Shown here piece after piece: positions 25,617 through 38,996 of a DNA stretch of 64,000 nt. Where the stretch lies: NCBI GenBank assembly GCA_003833135.1, contig QZLH01000008.1:95006-159005 (forward strand), read 5' to 3'. The stretch comes from Oehlia diaphana (lineage: Eukaryota > Glomeromycota > Glomeromycetes > Glomerales > Glomeraceae). Each line of letters opens with the position of its first letter. Within the stretch, counting starts at the first letter, position 1. Position numbers and translations under genes: made by a program. Below the pieces are notes generated by a model. That model was not told where the DNA came from. It worked only from the letters and a program-made list of their open reading frames with translations, and searched no databases.

Positions 25617-26934
25617 TTATGGTTCTAAACTATCACATCTTACAATACCTTTAGAACGAAAAGAACCAAGAAGTAAAGTATTTCTTTTTCTATCTACAGC
25701 GGCTATCGTTGTTAATTTATAAAAAGATCCATCATCTTCAAAAATAGTTTCAAGAGAGTATTTTTCATCACCCCCTTTAGTATTATTACTAATTTTAAAT
25801 ATTCCAGTTGGCATAAGAGGAAGTTCTAGATCCTTGCCATAAACAAAAATCAGGTATGGGTCTTGAAAAACTATTAAAATAATAATAATAATAATAAGTT
25901 ATATAAATTTATAAACAAGATTAGTTTCTAATAAAATATAACTTACTAGCACCATAAATTTCACCAGTTTCTTCATCAACACTAAGATTATCGGTAGCAT
26001 ATCCTGTGAATATTTTATCCTTTAATTTAAGTTCGTTATTATTCTTGTTTCTTTCATATACTAAAACATAACCAGATGTTGTGGCAACATATAATAGAGA
26101 ATGATCAAAATTCGCGGTAATTCCATTAGGAACTTGCATTTCAGCAGCAATTTTAGTTTCATTCGTGATTGATGAATGGAATACTACATTCGCCCATGGA
26201 AGAGGGAAAATATCTTGTAATAATAGTAATAATAATAATAAAAAGAGATAATTAATTTTTTTTTAAAAAAAAAAAAATCATGAAAATACGAAATTTTTTT
26301 AAGATAAAAACTCACATTCTAACATTTTATATACGGGGTTGCTAAAATAATGATCATTAGTAAAATAAAATTCATGTCTTGAAACTGGGACAACATCATT
26401 TGGAGTATTTATTAATTCATGTTGAATTGTTTCTAAATGAATTAATTCATTTGTATGTAAAGTATGTTCAAATATTTCAAAACAACTTCCAGATCTTTTA
26501 TGATTTACGAAAAATAAATATAATTTATTTTCATTTTCAGGATCTTCATAAAATCCTAATCCATGAGTTGAAAAATCTTCTTCAGGGGGAAAATTTTTCA
26601 AGACAAGTGGAATGAGTTTATCATTCTAAGAAAAAACGTGCATATATATATATATATTAATAATTAATAATAAGTATTGTATTATATTTGTAATGAAAAA
26701 TTAATAATATAATTCTAACTTACATTGATATCGTAGATATAAGGCGTATCTATTGTCTGAATACTGGAATTATAAGTATCAAATGGTGGCCAATAACCTT
26801 TAATTCTTTCAATTTCTTTTCCGCAAGTCATAAAAGCGTAACCAGTACGATGATGAATATGAATATCTTCACACGCCTCAACACCTTTATATTATATAAT
26901 ATGATTATTTTTTTTTTTACAAATTATGAAGTTA

Positions 26935-26965
<31 letters not shown>

Positions 26966-27135
26966 TCAAAAGAAATTTGTTCACCTTCGATTTTTCTACA
27001 CTTTCCATTTTCATAAGGTTTAATAATATGCGGTCTATTAAATCCAAAAACAGTATAAAATTCATACAGCCAATTATAAGAAAGTGCTGTAATAATTGCA
27101 AAGATTAAAACGAGAATTGTTATACTTCGAAACAT
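25617..27135 (-). CDS. Paraoxonase/arylesterase-like protein, copy B
   Basis: Paralogue of copy A in opposite orientation. Exons 27135-26985, 26884-26724, 26625-26316, 26213-25947 and 25870-25617 give 380 residues. Exons 2, 3 and 4 have exactly the same lengths as in copy A (161, 310, 267 bases). Catalytic and calcium-site motifs are conserved: ACEDI, THGLGFYED, VNHKRSG, NDVVPV, TNDHYF, PNGIT, TDNLSVDEETG and the terminal IVRC. Differences cluster in the signal anchor, in the start of exon 5 (FQDPYLIFVYGKDLELPLM replaces the MVVAAHGKEL segment of copy A) and at the C-terminus, which ends at LEP. Copy B should also be a functional hydrolase with a possibly altered active-site rim. The downstream P450 has been reduced to a relic. 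Confidence 0.85.
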
Positions 27136-27335
27136 TTTTATTTATTATTAGAAAAGGAAGACTAGAGGACAAAAAGTAAGTAAAAAATATGGGAAATTTG
27201 GTTTATTTTATGCTCAACTAAATTGGATAAAGATTTCCTAAAATTTCCCGATATAACGATGTTTACGTAATGTTACGAGACTCTTAGTCATATGGTAATC
27301 GGTAAATATTCGGTATAGCTCAGAATAAAACGAAA

Positions 27336-28388
27336 CTATAAAACTAAAACTATGCTCTCTGGGTACATGATGGACGTAGTACTACTATAGGAAAGTCAAT
27401 CGTGAGTTAAAAAAATAGAACAAAAATTATACCATTGTACTTGGAACAAGTGCTCCAAACCTAATGATAACCTTAAATAATTTTCATCTGTAAATTCAAC
27501 CAATAAATTCTTATGTACTACATGCCTACTCGGACACTTCTATAAGTCTGGTTACTCTAATTAAATTCCAAAGTAACTCCTTCCTTATCCTAAAGCCAAC
27601 TTTCCCAATAAACATGTCAACTCAAAAGAGAAATTTAAGAAAACACACTTGTATTAGACTCCGGAGAATTTTTTTTTAAAATCATAGGTATCTTAGAAGA
27701 TATTATTAATAATTACTAATTTATACCTAATATTTTAAAAATATTATCTAATTTAAATGCATCATATTATAAAAATCCTATTATAACTAATTGCAAACTA
27801 AATATTTTAAAGTTTATTTATTTAATTTATTGAAGTAAATTAGATTGAATCTATCTCACAACTTTCAAATTTTTCTAACTCATAAAGATGGTAATATTTG
27901 ACCTAAATTAAAATCTTTTGGAATTTTTAACTTATCATTACCTATTAATAATTATTATTCTATATATTAAATTCATTCTCTTTTCAAAATTAAAAATGAA
28001 CTCCAATTTTGTTCATTTTTTGCATAATTTCATTATAACATATATTATCAAATTGATCAATATTTTTTAATTTTGATAAGACTAAATTTTAAAGATAATC
28101 AAAAATTTAAAGTATAATATGAAGCTCATTTTGAATCTAATGATCCAAGAAAATTATATTAAAGAGTAGCTTTTTACTATAACCTGGATATTCACTTATT
28201 TTCTTCATTTTTTTACTAATTTTCCAATTACTTTGATTATTAACTTGGTCATACCTAAATATCTAATATTATAAGCAAAAATAATTTGAATTAGATGCAT
28301 TAAATTTAAAACATATAGACAGAAACTTTCAATCAGAGAGCTAAAGTATAACTCAAACTTCCAAAATCATTTAGTTCTTAAATGAATA
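27336..28388. other. Gene-free region, start of repeat-rich block
   Basis: AT-rich DNA without a recognisable gene. No terminal repeats were identified in this stretch. Confidence 0.4.
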
Positions 28389-28678
28389 CAGTCAACTCTC
28401 TATAAATGCACCCTCTATAAATGCATACCTTCTATAAATGCACCTTTTATCTAGTCCTAACTTGGGTCTTAATGCTAAATGCACGGTTTTTATATATATA
28501 TATTCTGTAAATGCACCCTTTATAAAAAAATTTTATATAGTTTACTTATAAAATTTTTGTATTACCTTAATTTTAGATTAATATCATATAGATTTATATG
28601 TATTCTATAAATGCACACTCTCTTTAAATGCACTCTTATACCTGATCCCAAGAGGGTGCATTTATAGAGAGTTAACTG
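28389..28678. mobile_element. Tc1/pogo-like MITE (290 bp)
   Basis: The ends are CAGTCAACTCTCTATAAATG and, on the reverse strand, CAGTTAACTCTCTATAAATG. TA flanks both ends. Subterminal CTATAAATGCACC is repeated several times on each side. The interior has no coding frame. The conserved CAGT(T/C) tip matches the elements at 11.0 and 13.6 kb. Confidence 0.85.
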
Positions 28679-29193
28679 TAGTAACATTATAACTTCCAAA
28701 GGTTTATAGTTTAAAATTGCTATAATAATCATAATCTATTTTAATTCCTTTTTACATTACAATTTACAATACCCTTTATTATATTTGAACTTTCAACAAA
28801 ATTTGATTCATTCAAAATTGAAATAATTGGAATATTAGTATTATTTTTTATATATTATTGATTTTCTACAATGTTCAATTAGTTTATTTAATTTAATTAA
28901 ATATTACTATTACTTTTTCTTTTACTTTTTCTAGTTTGTTTTAATAAGGTTGCAGATGAAATTTAGCAGTTTAAACAATTGTCAAAATTGAAAACATTTA
29001 AACTGTTTTACTATAAAAAAATGCAAATCTGCAAAAAGTTTAACAAATGTTAAAACTTTATATAATTTCTAGCAAAAATAATAGCAATGAGAATACCATT
29101 TCTTAATTTAATTATAACTTCATAACTATTCCCATTAGAGTATTACTTTTATACCAAATTAAATAGTAGAAAGAAAATTTCTAATTATCACTA

Positions 29194-29441
29194 AGGTTGC
29201 TTGTCTAAACCTCTTCAAAATCCTACGATTAGTTTCATCAAAATTTTACTATAGATTTATTATAGTTTTGGCAGAGTTTCAGCAGTTTCAGCATTTATAA
29301 TAAGTTTTGGCAGTTTCGCCTTTCTCCAGAGTTTTGCCAGTTTTTTAATATAACTTTAATATAATTTTGGCAGAATTTCGCTTTTCGGTAAAACGCCATC
29401 TTGCCTAAACCTTTAGGTTTTGGCAAGTAACCTTAATTATC
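29194..29441. mobile_element. MITE-like element with AAGGTTRCTTG ends
   Basis: Left end AAGGTTGCTTGTCTAAACC; right end on the reverse strand AAGGTTACTTGCCAAAACC. The interior repeats TTTTGGCAG and TTTCAGCAG motifs. About 250 bases, no coding content. Confidence 0.65.
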
Positions 29442-29485
29442 ACCACATGTTATTTTACCAGTATAAATAAATCACATGACAATAT

Positions 29486-29751
29486 CACTAGTAAAAAAAT
29501 GATTTATCCTACACATATCTTACACATATCAGGTACATAAAATGTAGAAAATTATATACAAATAATACACATATCATACACATATATATATATCATACAT
29601 ATTTTAGGTATCTGATAGGTATATAATATATATAAGTACCTGATATGTATATAATATGTGTATTATGTGTATAATTTTCTACATTTTGAATACCCGATAT
29701 ATGTAAAATATGTGTAGGATATGTGTAGAATAAGCTACTTTTTTACTAGTG
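29486..29751. mobile_element. Palindromic MITE, CACTAGTAAAAA family, copy 1
   Basis: Begins CACTAGTAAAAAAATG and ends with the inverse TTTTTACTAGTG. Nearly the full length folds back: TCCTACACATATC and TGTAGAAAATTATA on the left pair with matching blocks on the right. A second copy lies at 34675-34940. Confidence 0.8.
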
Positions 29752-29753
29752 TA

Positions 29754-30067
29754 TCACAGTAGGATTCTGAACATCTAATATAAAGGTCATAACTGACTTT
29801 TGGCTAAAAACACTACTTTTTGCTAAAACTTAAAAAATTATTTTTTGTAAATATCTCAGCATCCAGTAATTCAATTTTGATAAACTTTTTTTTATTTTAT
29901 AACTCTCATTTAGCTTTACAATTTAAAAAAATGTTCATCAAAATTGAACTACCAGATGTTAGGATATTTACAAAAAATGATTTTTTAAGCCCTTAAAAAA
30001 TAGGCTAATTTGCTAAAAGTGTTGACTTATGACCTGTTTTAAAAATGTCTGGGATCCTGCTACAGTA
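29754..30067. mobile_element. Fold-back element abutting the previous one
   Basis: The left arm (CAGTAGGATTCTG, AAGGTCATAACTGAC, TTTTTTGTAAATATC, TTCAATTTTGATAAAC) pairs with the right arm, whose reverse complement reads GTAGCAGGATCC, CAGGTCATAAGTCAA, TTTTTTGTAAATATC, TTCAATTTTGATGAAC. The arms are about 130 bases. It starts within a few bases of the end of the 29.49 kb element. Confidence 0.75.
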
Positions 30068-30654
30068 ATTACAATATCGCAATAAATTTTATTTTTATTA
30101 ATAAATTACAATTGGCTAAAATTCTAATAACTATTTAAATATAATATTAATTTCTTTCACTAAGAATTTTACTTTTACAATTATGTAAATTATAACTTAA
30201 ACCCTGACACCTCTATTATTTTCATTATTATTGTTTTTGAAATATATTTTAACTTCAAATCAGCAGTTATTTTTTACTTTTTATTTTTACTTTCAGTTTC
30301 ACCTTCATTCAGATATCGATTTGAAAGATGTTCATGTCTTTTTGAAGTTACTGAATTAGAACAAACAATATTAGATTCATTATTTCTTTGATAATTATCA
30401 CTATTTTTTTTATCGATAATTTGGTTCTTTTAAAGTAATTCTTATTATTTTTTGTCTATTAATGTTTAAAATTTTAATAATCATTTTATTTTGTACATTT
30501 TTAATTATAAATTGAAGTAAAGTTTATGGTCCTCAACTCCTCATAATCATCTTTACGTAAACTCTTCTTATAATCATAATCTGCATTATCAATCTAAATA
30601 AAATATGAAAAGTAAGAAAGTATTAGTGATATCTAACAAAAAAATTCATACAAT

Positions 30655-30745
30655 AATCTATATCTTAATCCAAATCTTAATCCACATTCTAATTCACACT
30701 ATAATCCTTACACTTTAATCTATACCCTAATCCTTACAGGACCCT
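30655..30745. repeat. Degenerate telomere-like minisatellite
   Basis: Runs of CCTAATC, TTAATCC and TATAATCC variants at 6-12 base spacing, resembling a degraded CCCTAA-type array. Related arrays occur at 31898-31965 and 32475-32640. Confidence 0.55.
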
Positions 30746-31029
30746 GAACATTATATATATAATTCAGATCTAAGGTCAAAAATTTTAATATAACTTTATA
30801 CACTGTAATTTTATTAAAAACTTATACAAAATCATTATATAAGTTCAAATTTTTACTACAAATTATACAATTTCAAATCTGAGTTTATATAAAACAAAAA
30901 TTATTTTATTTATTAATTTTATGTAATTATTTCACTAATGATTTATCAATTCAAAAATTCACAATTTAAAAAAAATTTTAAAATAACTTACTTGTCATAA
31001 TTCAAAAATTAGTACTGTTATGAAAAATA

Positions 31030-31560
31030 CAAATGTTTTCACAAGTATTATACTAATGATTATGAAAATTTAAATCTAGGTAGTTTCGACCCTGCTGAAC
31101 AACTTTCAATTAATTAAGATAGTTGATTCTATTTGATAAAGGTGCTGAAATTATACTCTGAAGTTACTGATCGGGTAATTAAAAAAAATTGAGAGTGTGA
31201 AAATTGCTCGTATTCTATAAGTATTACTCTGATTACTATAAAAATTTAGGTGTAAGTAGTTCTGATCGCTGTAAATAATTTTCTCTTAATAAAGGAAGTC
31301 AATTTCATTTGACTAAAATGCCGTAATTATGCTCCAAAATTAATAAACAAAAAAAAGCAAATTTAAAATTAATATAATTATAAAAATATACATGTACTCT
31401 ATAAGTATTACTCCAATTGCTATAAAAAGTTAGGTTTGAGTAGTTTTGGTATCGCTAAACAACTTTCTCTTAATAAAGAAAGTCAATTTCATTTGGCTAA
31501 AGTGGTAAAATTACACTCCAAAGTTTGATGAAAGTAAAAAGAAAAAATTTAGGAATAAAT
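31030..31560. repeat. Tandem repeat, period about 180 bases, three copies
   Basis: Three diverged units share CTATAAGTATTACT, GTAGTTT/C, AACTTTCTCTTAATAAA, GTCAATTTCATTTG and CTCCAAA blocks in the same order. Units start near 31035, 31210 and 31394; the first is the most diverged. No coding frame persists. Confidence 0.7.
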
Positions 31561-31897
31561 GTATTATGAATTATATAAAATACCATATCTTCACAAAATA
31601 CAGGTAATAAAAACTGAGACAAAAGTATTTAATATGTGCTAATTTGTAAATTTACAAAAGTTTCAAAATTTTTTTAAAGAAAATTTTTTATATACATATA
31701 TATAATTTATTTACACAAGTATCATTATACAAAATAAAAATCTCACTTGATTTAAAGATTATCACTGTTATACAAATATATATCTGACTTACCAAAAAAT
31801 TACTAACAGGCTATATGAAATCAAACATACAACTTATTGGAAAATTATATAATAAGTTTATACAAAACTGAATCCTAGTGTTATATGTATTATTTGA

Positions 31898-31965
31898 AAT
31901 CCTATTCTTATTCTAATCTATATCCTTACCTTAATCTATACTTTAATCTTTACTCTAATCCCATA
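31898..31965. repeat. Telomere-like minisatellite, left part
   Basis: Repeats of TCTAATCTATATCCTTACC type. The array stops at the palindrome starting near 31966 and resumes after its end, which indicates that the palindrome was inserted into the array. Confidence 0.6.
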
Positions 31966-32474
31966 GGTCAAAAAGTAAAAAATCAGGCATCAATCAGTCA
32001 CCAATCGGGCACCAATCGGGTAGCTGATTGATGACTGATTGGTGACTGATTGGCATTTTTGCCAAATATCATCACCAATCAGGCAGTTTGCTAACTTTTG
32101 ATCCAGTAATCAGAAAAAGATGAAATATAGTTCAAATCTAATGGTAGTAAAATTGTATTTCTAGAATTAATTTTTGATGAGATATTAAGTAAAATATAAA
32201 AATAAAAATATACTATTTATATTTTATTTAATATTTTATTACTAAATATTAATCCTAAAAATATAATTTTACTACCATTAGATTCGTCTTATTGAGACAA
32301 TTCCAATGAACTATATTCATCTTTTTCTGATCATTGAATTAAAAGTTAGCAACCTGCCTGATTGGTGATGGTATTTGGTAAAAATGCCAATCAGTCACCA
32401 ATTAGTCACCTGATTGGTACCTGATTGGTACATGATTGGTGACTGATTGATGCCTGATTTTTCACATTTCAACC
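31966..32474. mobile_element. Large palindromic element (arms about 240 bp)
   Basis: The two halves are near-complete inverse copies. The tip has AAAAATCAGGCATCAATCAG on both strands, then CACCAATC/GGTGACTGATTGG motifs repeated in tandem, then GCTAACTTTTGAT/AAT, AGAAAAAGATGAA and TCTAATGGTAGTAAAATT on each arm. A short AT spacer lies at the centre. No transposase. Confidence 0.85.
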
Positions 32475-32640
32475 TGTATCTATATCCTAATTCTTATCCT
32501 AATCTATATCCTAATCTTTATAATTCATACTTTAATTTTTACCTTATTTCATATTCTAATTCATATCCTAATCTTTATTCTAATTTTTATTCTAATCCTT
32601 ATTCTAATCCTTATCCTAATCCTTACTCTAAGTTTTCTGT
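32475..32640. repeat. Telomere-like minisatellite, right part
   Basis: Repeats of TATCCTAATCTTTAC and TTATTCTAATCC. A long frame of Tyr/Pro/Asn-rich sequence runs through it only because the repeat has no stops in that frame. Confidence 0.65.
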
Positions 32641-34674
32641 TTATCTTTATATATGCTTTTTTTGCTCTATTGTTAATTTTTTCATTTCATTTGAACTTAA
32701 ATAATACTCAACTTTTGTTTTTTTATAGGAAAAATCCTTCTTGTAAAGCATATCATTCTAGATGATCTTTTAGTTTTTCCTATATCTGAAATTTTGCATT
32801 TATAACCAATATAATACAATATAATACAAAATTCATTTTTCTCATCATTACATATTCACAACAGTCTATTATTAAAATGTGTAATAAAAGAAAAGAAGAT
32901 AAATTGACGAAAAAGAAAAAAAAATTAAAAAAAAATAAAAAAAGGCAATTTGTAAGAAAAAAAATTTAATAGTTTAATCAAATGACATTATAATAATAAT
33001 TCACATAATTAGATGAAATTACTTGTGGTAATAACTAGTATTTTTCTAAAAAAAATAAATATTTATATTTAACTATAAATTTCTAAATTTATATCAAAAT
33101 TACATGATACAAAAATATTACACTAATTTTTAAAAAAGGAAATTTTGCTTTTCAGAAAAATGGAAAAGTTAAATAATACTAATTTCTAAAAAAAGAAATT
33201 CTATTATTAATTATCTAATTCTAACCAAAATATTAAAAAAATTATTTTTTATATAAAAAGTTATACATTTTTTATATTAAAATTATATATTTTTTGTATT
33301 AAAGTTGTATAAAAAATTGTATATATTTTGTATAAAAAGTTATATATTTTTATATAAAAAATTGCATGTTGAATACTTGGTTCCATTTATGAATTATCAT
33401 GTCAAACCAAGTTTCATTGAGGAATAATTAATAATATAAATAATAAACAATTAAAAACAAACTGGAATAGTTTTTCTTAATAAATGATTTATTAATAAAA
33501 ATGATTGTCATTTGATATTTCCTAATATCTATTAGTTTTTCAAATTTTCTATTTGTAAATTGATAATATTGGATTAATTTTATTTTTATTCTTTTAAATA
33601 TTAAATTTGAGTTACATATTAATTATGTAATTAATATTATGATGTAATAACTAATAAATGACATTATATACCCAGTTTATACTCATATGATAGGAGTGAT
33701 CTGCATTATTATTTATATTTCTATTAACTCTTAATTTTGCTATTCTTATTTTTAATTTCTATCTTATTCATATTTCTTATTTTACTAAATCTATACTTAA
33801 TTACTGTTGAGTTACATTATTCTTCTCCTTTGCTAATTGACCTCATAATTTAATCAAATCACACTTGAATCTTATTTATTATTTCTTTTTTTTTAATTAA
33901 TACTTTTGGTTCAAAACTGCTACCTACTAAAGGTTACTTTAAAAAACTGAAAATATTATTTAGACAATACTTTTTTTTGTATTATTATTAAAAATTAAAA
34001 CTAATATTATAAAATTGAGTTATATTACTCATATAGCATTCAATCTAATGGATATTACCTTATAATTTTCATATTAAATATTTATTCCAAATACTATCAT
34101 TATAATAGACTCACATAATATAGAAATTCTCAATACTATGAAAAATTTCTCAAAATTGGTAATGGTTACAAAAGTACTAATTCTTTTTTAAAAACTTAAA
34201 CAAAAAAAATATGCAAAAATTTTACAAAACATTGAAAAATGGTTACAAATATTTAAATATAGAGTTTATTTTTACTTAAAAAGATGGCTAGTATATAAAT
34301 TAAAAATAGTTTAATTATGTATACAATAAAAACTTTACTAAAAATTGCCAATTTTTAAAATATTTTTATAGATTTAGATACAATGGCTTTCAAAACAATT
34401 GTACAATTATTTTTGTAAAATTTTTAAAACATGACATTTTTGAGATTAAAATATTAAAATAATATCAAAGTTAATTATATAATAATAATAAAATAATAAC
34501 AAAAATATTAAAATTTATTGTGATATCATTTTAAGTTATTTTTATAGACCTAGATACAATATAATTACAAAATAATAACAAAAGTATGATAAAACATTTT
34601 AATGTATTTGTAATATTTTAAAATATTACAAAATCATTTCAAAAAATTGGACATTTTTAGTAAAAAAGGAATAC
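32641..34674. other. Gene-free AT-rich region
   Basis: Long A/T runs and imperfect TTATATATTTT-type repeats around 33240-33365. No coding frame or terminal repeat was identified. Confidence 0.4.
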
Positions 34675-34940
34675 CACTGGTAAAAAATATACATATCCTA
34701 CACATATCTTATATATATTAGATATTCAAAATGTAGAAAATCATACATAAATAATATACATATCATATACATATTAGGTATTTATATATATCATATACCT
34801 ATCAAGTATCTGATATATATATGATATATATATTAGTATCCAATATGTATATGATATGTGTATTATCTGTATATAATTTTCTATATTTTGGGTATCTAAT
34901 ATGTAAGAAATGTATAAGATAAATCATTTTTTTACTAGTA
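34675..34940. mobile_element. Palindromic MITE, CACTAGTAAAAA family, copy 2
   Basis: Starts CACTGGTAAAAAATATACAT and ends TTTTTTTACTAGTA. Internal blocks TCCTACACATATCTTA, CAAAATGTAGAAAATCATA and GATATGTGTATTAT align with the copy at 29486-29751. Confidence 0.75.
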
Positions 34941-35180
34941 TATGAAAAAAGTGTAATAACAATACTTTTTTTATAATAAAATAATAATAATAAAATTTTA
35001 ATAATTAAAAGTGATAGTAAATTCAAACAGAATGATATATATTATTATATAATGTAAGCTACAGTACTTGCAAATTTTGAGAGTTTAGCTCTATACCCTT
35101 ACTATTATATGAATTTTTATTATTAATAAAAGATGTTTAAACTTATAAAATAATTAAGATATTGTTATACATAAAATTCT

Positions 35181-35560
35181 GAACGGTTTAGTTCAGTTCC
35201 ATTTTTTAGTTCTTTTCTGATTAGTCAAAATCTATTTTGTGCAATAATTCACCATTCAGTGATCATAAAATCTGATCAATAGCTTATTAGAATCATTTTG
35301 TCAAGACAGTTCGAATGGTATTAAATTATCTTTCTAGCATCGATAGATAGCTAATTGATTTTACCAATTTTTTTTAAAAATTAATTTGTCTTCTATTGAT
35401 ATTAGAAAGATGATTTTAGTAACATTTAAACTTTCTCGGTAAAATAATTCTAACGAACTATTGATCAGGTTTCTACAGTCACTAGATAGCAAGTTATTAT
35501 GTAAAACAGATTCTGATCAATCAGAAAAGAACTGAAAAATGGAACTGAACTGAACCATTC
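35181..35560. mobile_element. Fold-back element, GTTCAGTTCC family (380 bp)
   Basis: Left arm GGTTTAGTTCAGTTCCATTT, then AGTTCTTTTCTGATTAGTC. The right arm on the reverse strand is GGTTCAGTTCAGTTCCATTT, then AGTTCTTTTCTGATTGATC. Pairing continues, with gaps, for about 100 bases. The interior is AT-rich and non-coding. Confidence 0.8.
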
Positions 35561-36716
35561 AAAGCTTTAGTTCCATATTATATTTAAGATATTTGCTGGA
35601 TTATTTAAATAATAAAATTAATGGATAATGTGATTTTTTTTTAAAGAGTATTTTACATAGGAAAGTACTATAGTAGTTTGTAATATATATATATTTTGAT
35701 CAAACTTTTTATCTCTAGTTACTTATATAATTTAAGATCAGATTATATAAATAATATTTTTGGTAAAAAAAATTTAAAAAATTTTAATCATGTTAGTTAA
35801 TTTTCTAATTTTAAGCATTTATTATATCTTAATTACAGTTCCTGGTAAAAAGAATGACAGTGGGAATATTACATTTTTTTTGGACTGTAATATGACAATT
35901 TGAAATTTATTAATTATTTCCAAATTGGTCAGTGACATATACCTTAAAAATAACAAGAAAAAAATGAATAAAAAAAGCAATTTTCTTGATGTTTTTTCTT
36001 TTAAAATGACATTAACCACTTTTGAAAAAAACAGAAGTGCTGTTAATCTTCTCTAGAGGCAAAATATTCAAAATGCAAAAGAAATTTCACAAATAACAGA
36101 AGTATTAGAAAGTAAAAATAGTTTAAAATTATGAAAGATAGGTTATTTAACTATTTATTGTCTTTTACATTTTTTTTAAAAGCATTTTCAACTATATTAA
36201 TCTCTAATATCTTTTAAATTAATTATTTGAAAATTTATATAGTATAATATATTAATTTACTGATATTATTAAAGTAATAATTTTCAATGATTTTAACATA
36301 TAATTATTTTCAAAAATATTTAAATGGTTTTTGAAAAAAATCTAAATGGCTTACTTTTGAAAATTAATAAAATTAATGAAAGAAATAGTTAAATAAATGT
36401 ACATTGGATTTACATTAGAAAATTTAATTTTCTGCCAAGATTAAATCCAAAATTTATTTTCTATATATAACAGAAATACCATTACTATTTTAAATAAGAC
36501 ATTAAAATGTAAGTTAGTTGTTTATTTAATAGAACTATAGGTGTCAAAATAAAGTTATCTAAAGCATACCTGTGACATTTTTTTAATAAAAACTATAACC
36601 TTTTAATCTTAGCTAAACTATTTCTGATTTATTCTGTCTTCAATATGTTTTCATTAATAAAGCATCAATCAGATGCAATAATTAATTTTCTATTTTCTCA
36701 TTCCTTATTTATATTC
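35561..36716. other. Gene-free region downstream of TGS1
   Basis: AT-rich, probably includes the TGS1 3' UTR near 36716. No gene recognised. Confidence 0.4.
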
Positions 36717-38661
<1,945 letters not shown>

Positions 38662-38996
38662 ATTTAACTAACAAATACCCAATTTTGAGTGTATATATGA
38701 TAATACTGTAGTTCGTGTCATTATGATTATCAAGCGTCAACAACCAATGAAAATTATTATATGCATTATATAAGTGAGAATTAATTTAATTTATTTAGAA
38801 AATATTAAATATAATAAATATCCATTTTTATTAACAATGAAAAGAAAGAATTTTATTCATAATAATTTATTTATACTATATAAGAAGAAAAGAATAAAAA
38901 AAAGATAAAACTATACCAGCATACTGCCGGTTTATACGGTTTATATAATCTTAAGATTAGTGCAAGATAATAAACATTTGTTGACACTTGCAGAGT
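38662..38996. other. Spacer between TGS1 and makorin
   Basis: Holds the TGS1 5' region and the makorin 3' UTR. AT-rich with no distinct element. Confidence 0.4.

Larger units (their letters stand above)
24535..27335. repeat. Right arm of large inverted duplication
   Basis: Reverse-orientation counterpart of 14655-17590: a P450 last-exon relic, spacer, and paraoxonase copy B with its promoter. The breakpoint on the P450 side falls inside the last intron, since only the intron tail and last exon are present. Confidence 0.85.

Noticed and set aside
26379..26615. Frames antisense to paraoxonase exon 3 (also at 15358-15594)
   Set aside because: Near-identical antisense frames in both copies simply reflect the duplication; sense-strand motifs are clear.
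32447..32704. Tyr/Pro/Asn-rich open frame on the + strand
   Set aside because: It is a translation of the telomere-like minisatellite; the repeat simply lacks stops in that frame.
27336..36716. CRISPR-like or tRNA/rRNA content in the repeat block
   Set aside because: Repeats are inverted or satellite-like without regular spacers; no tRNA T-arm-like sequence was found.
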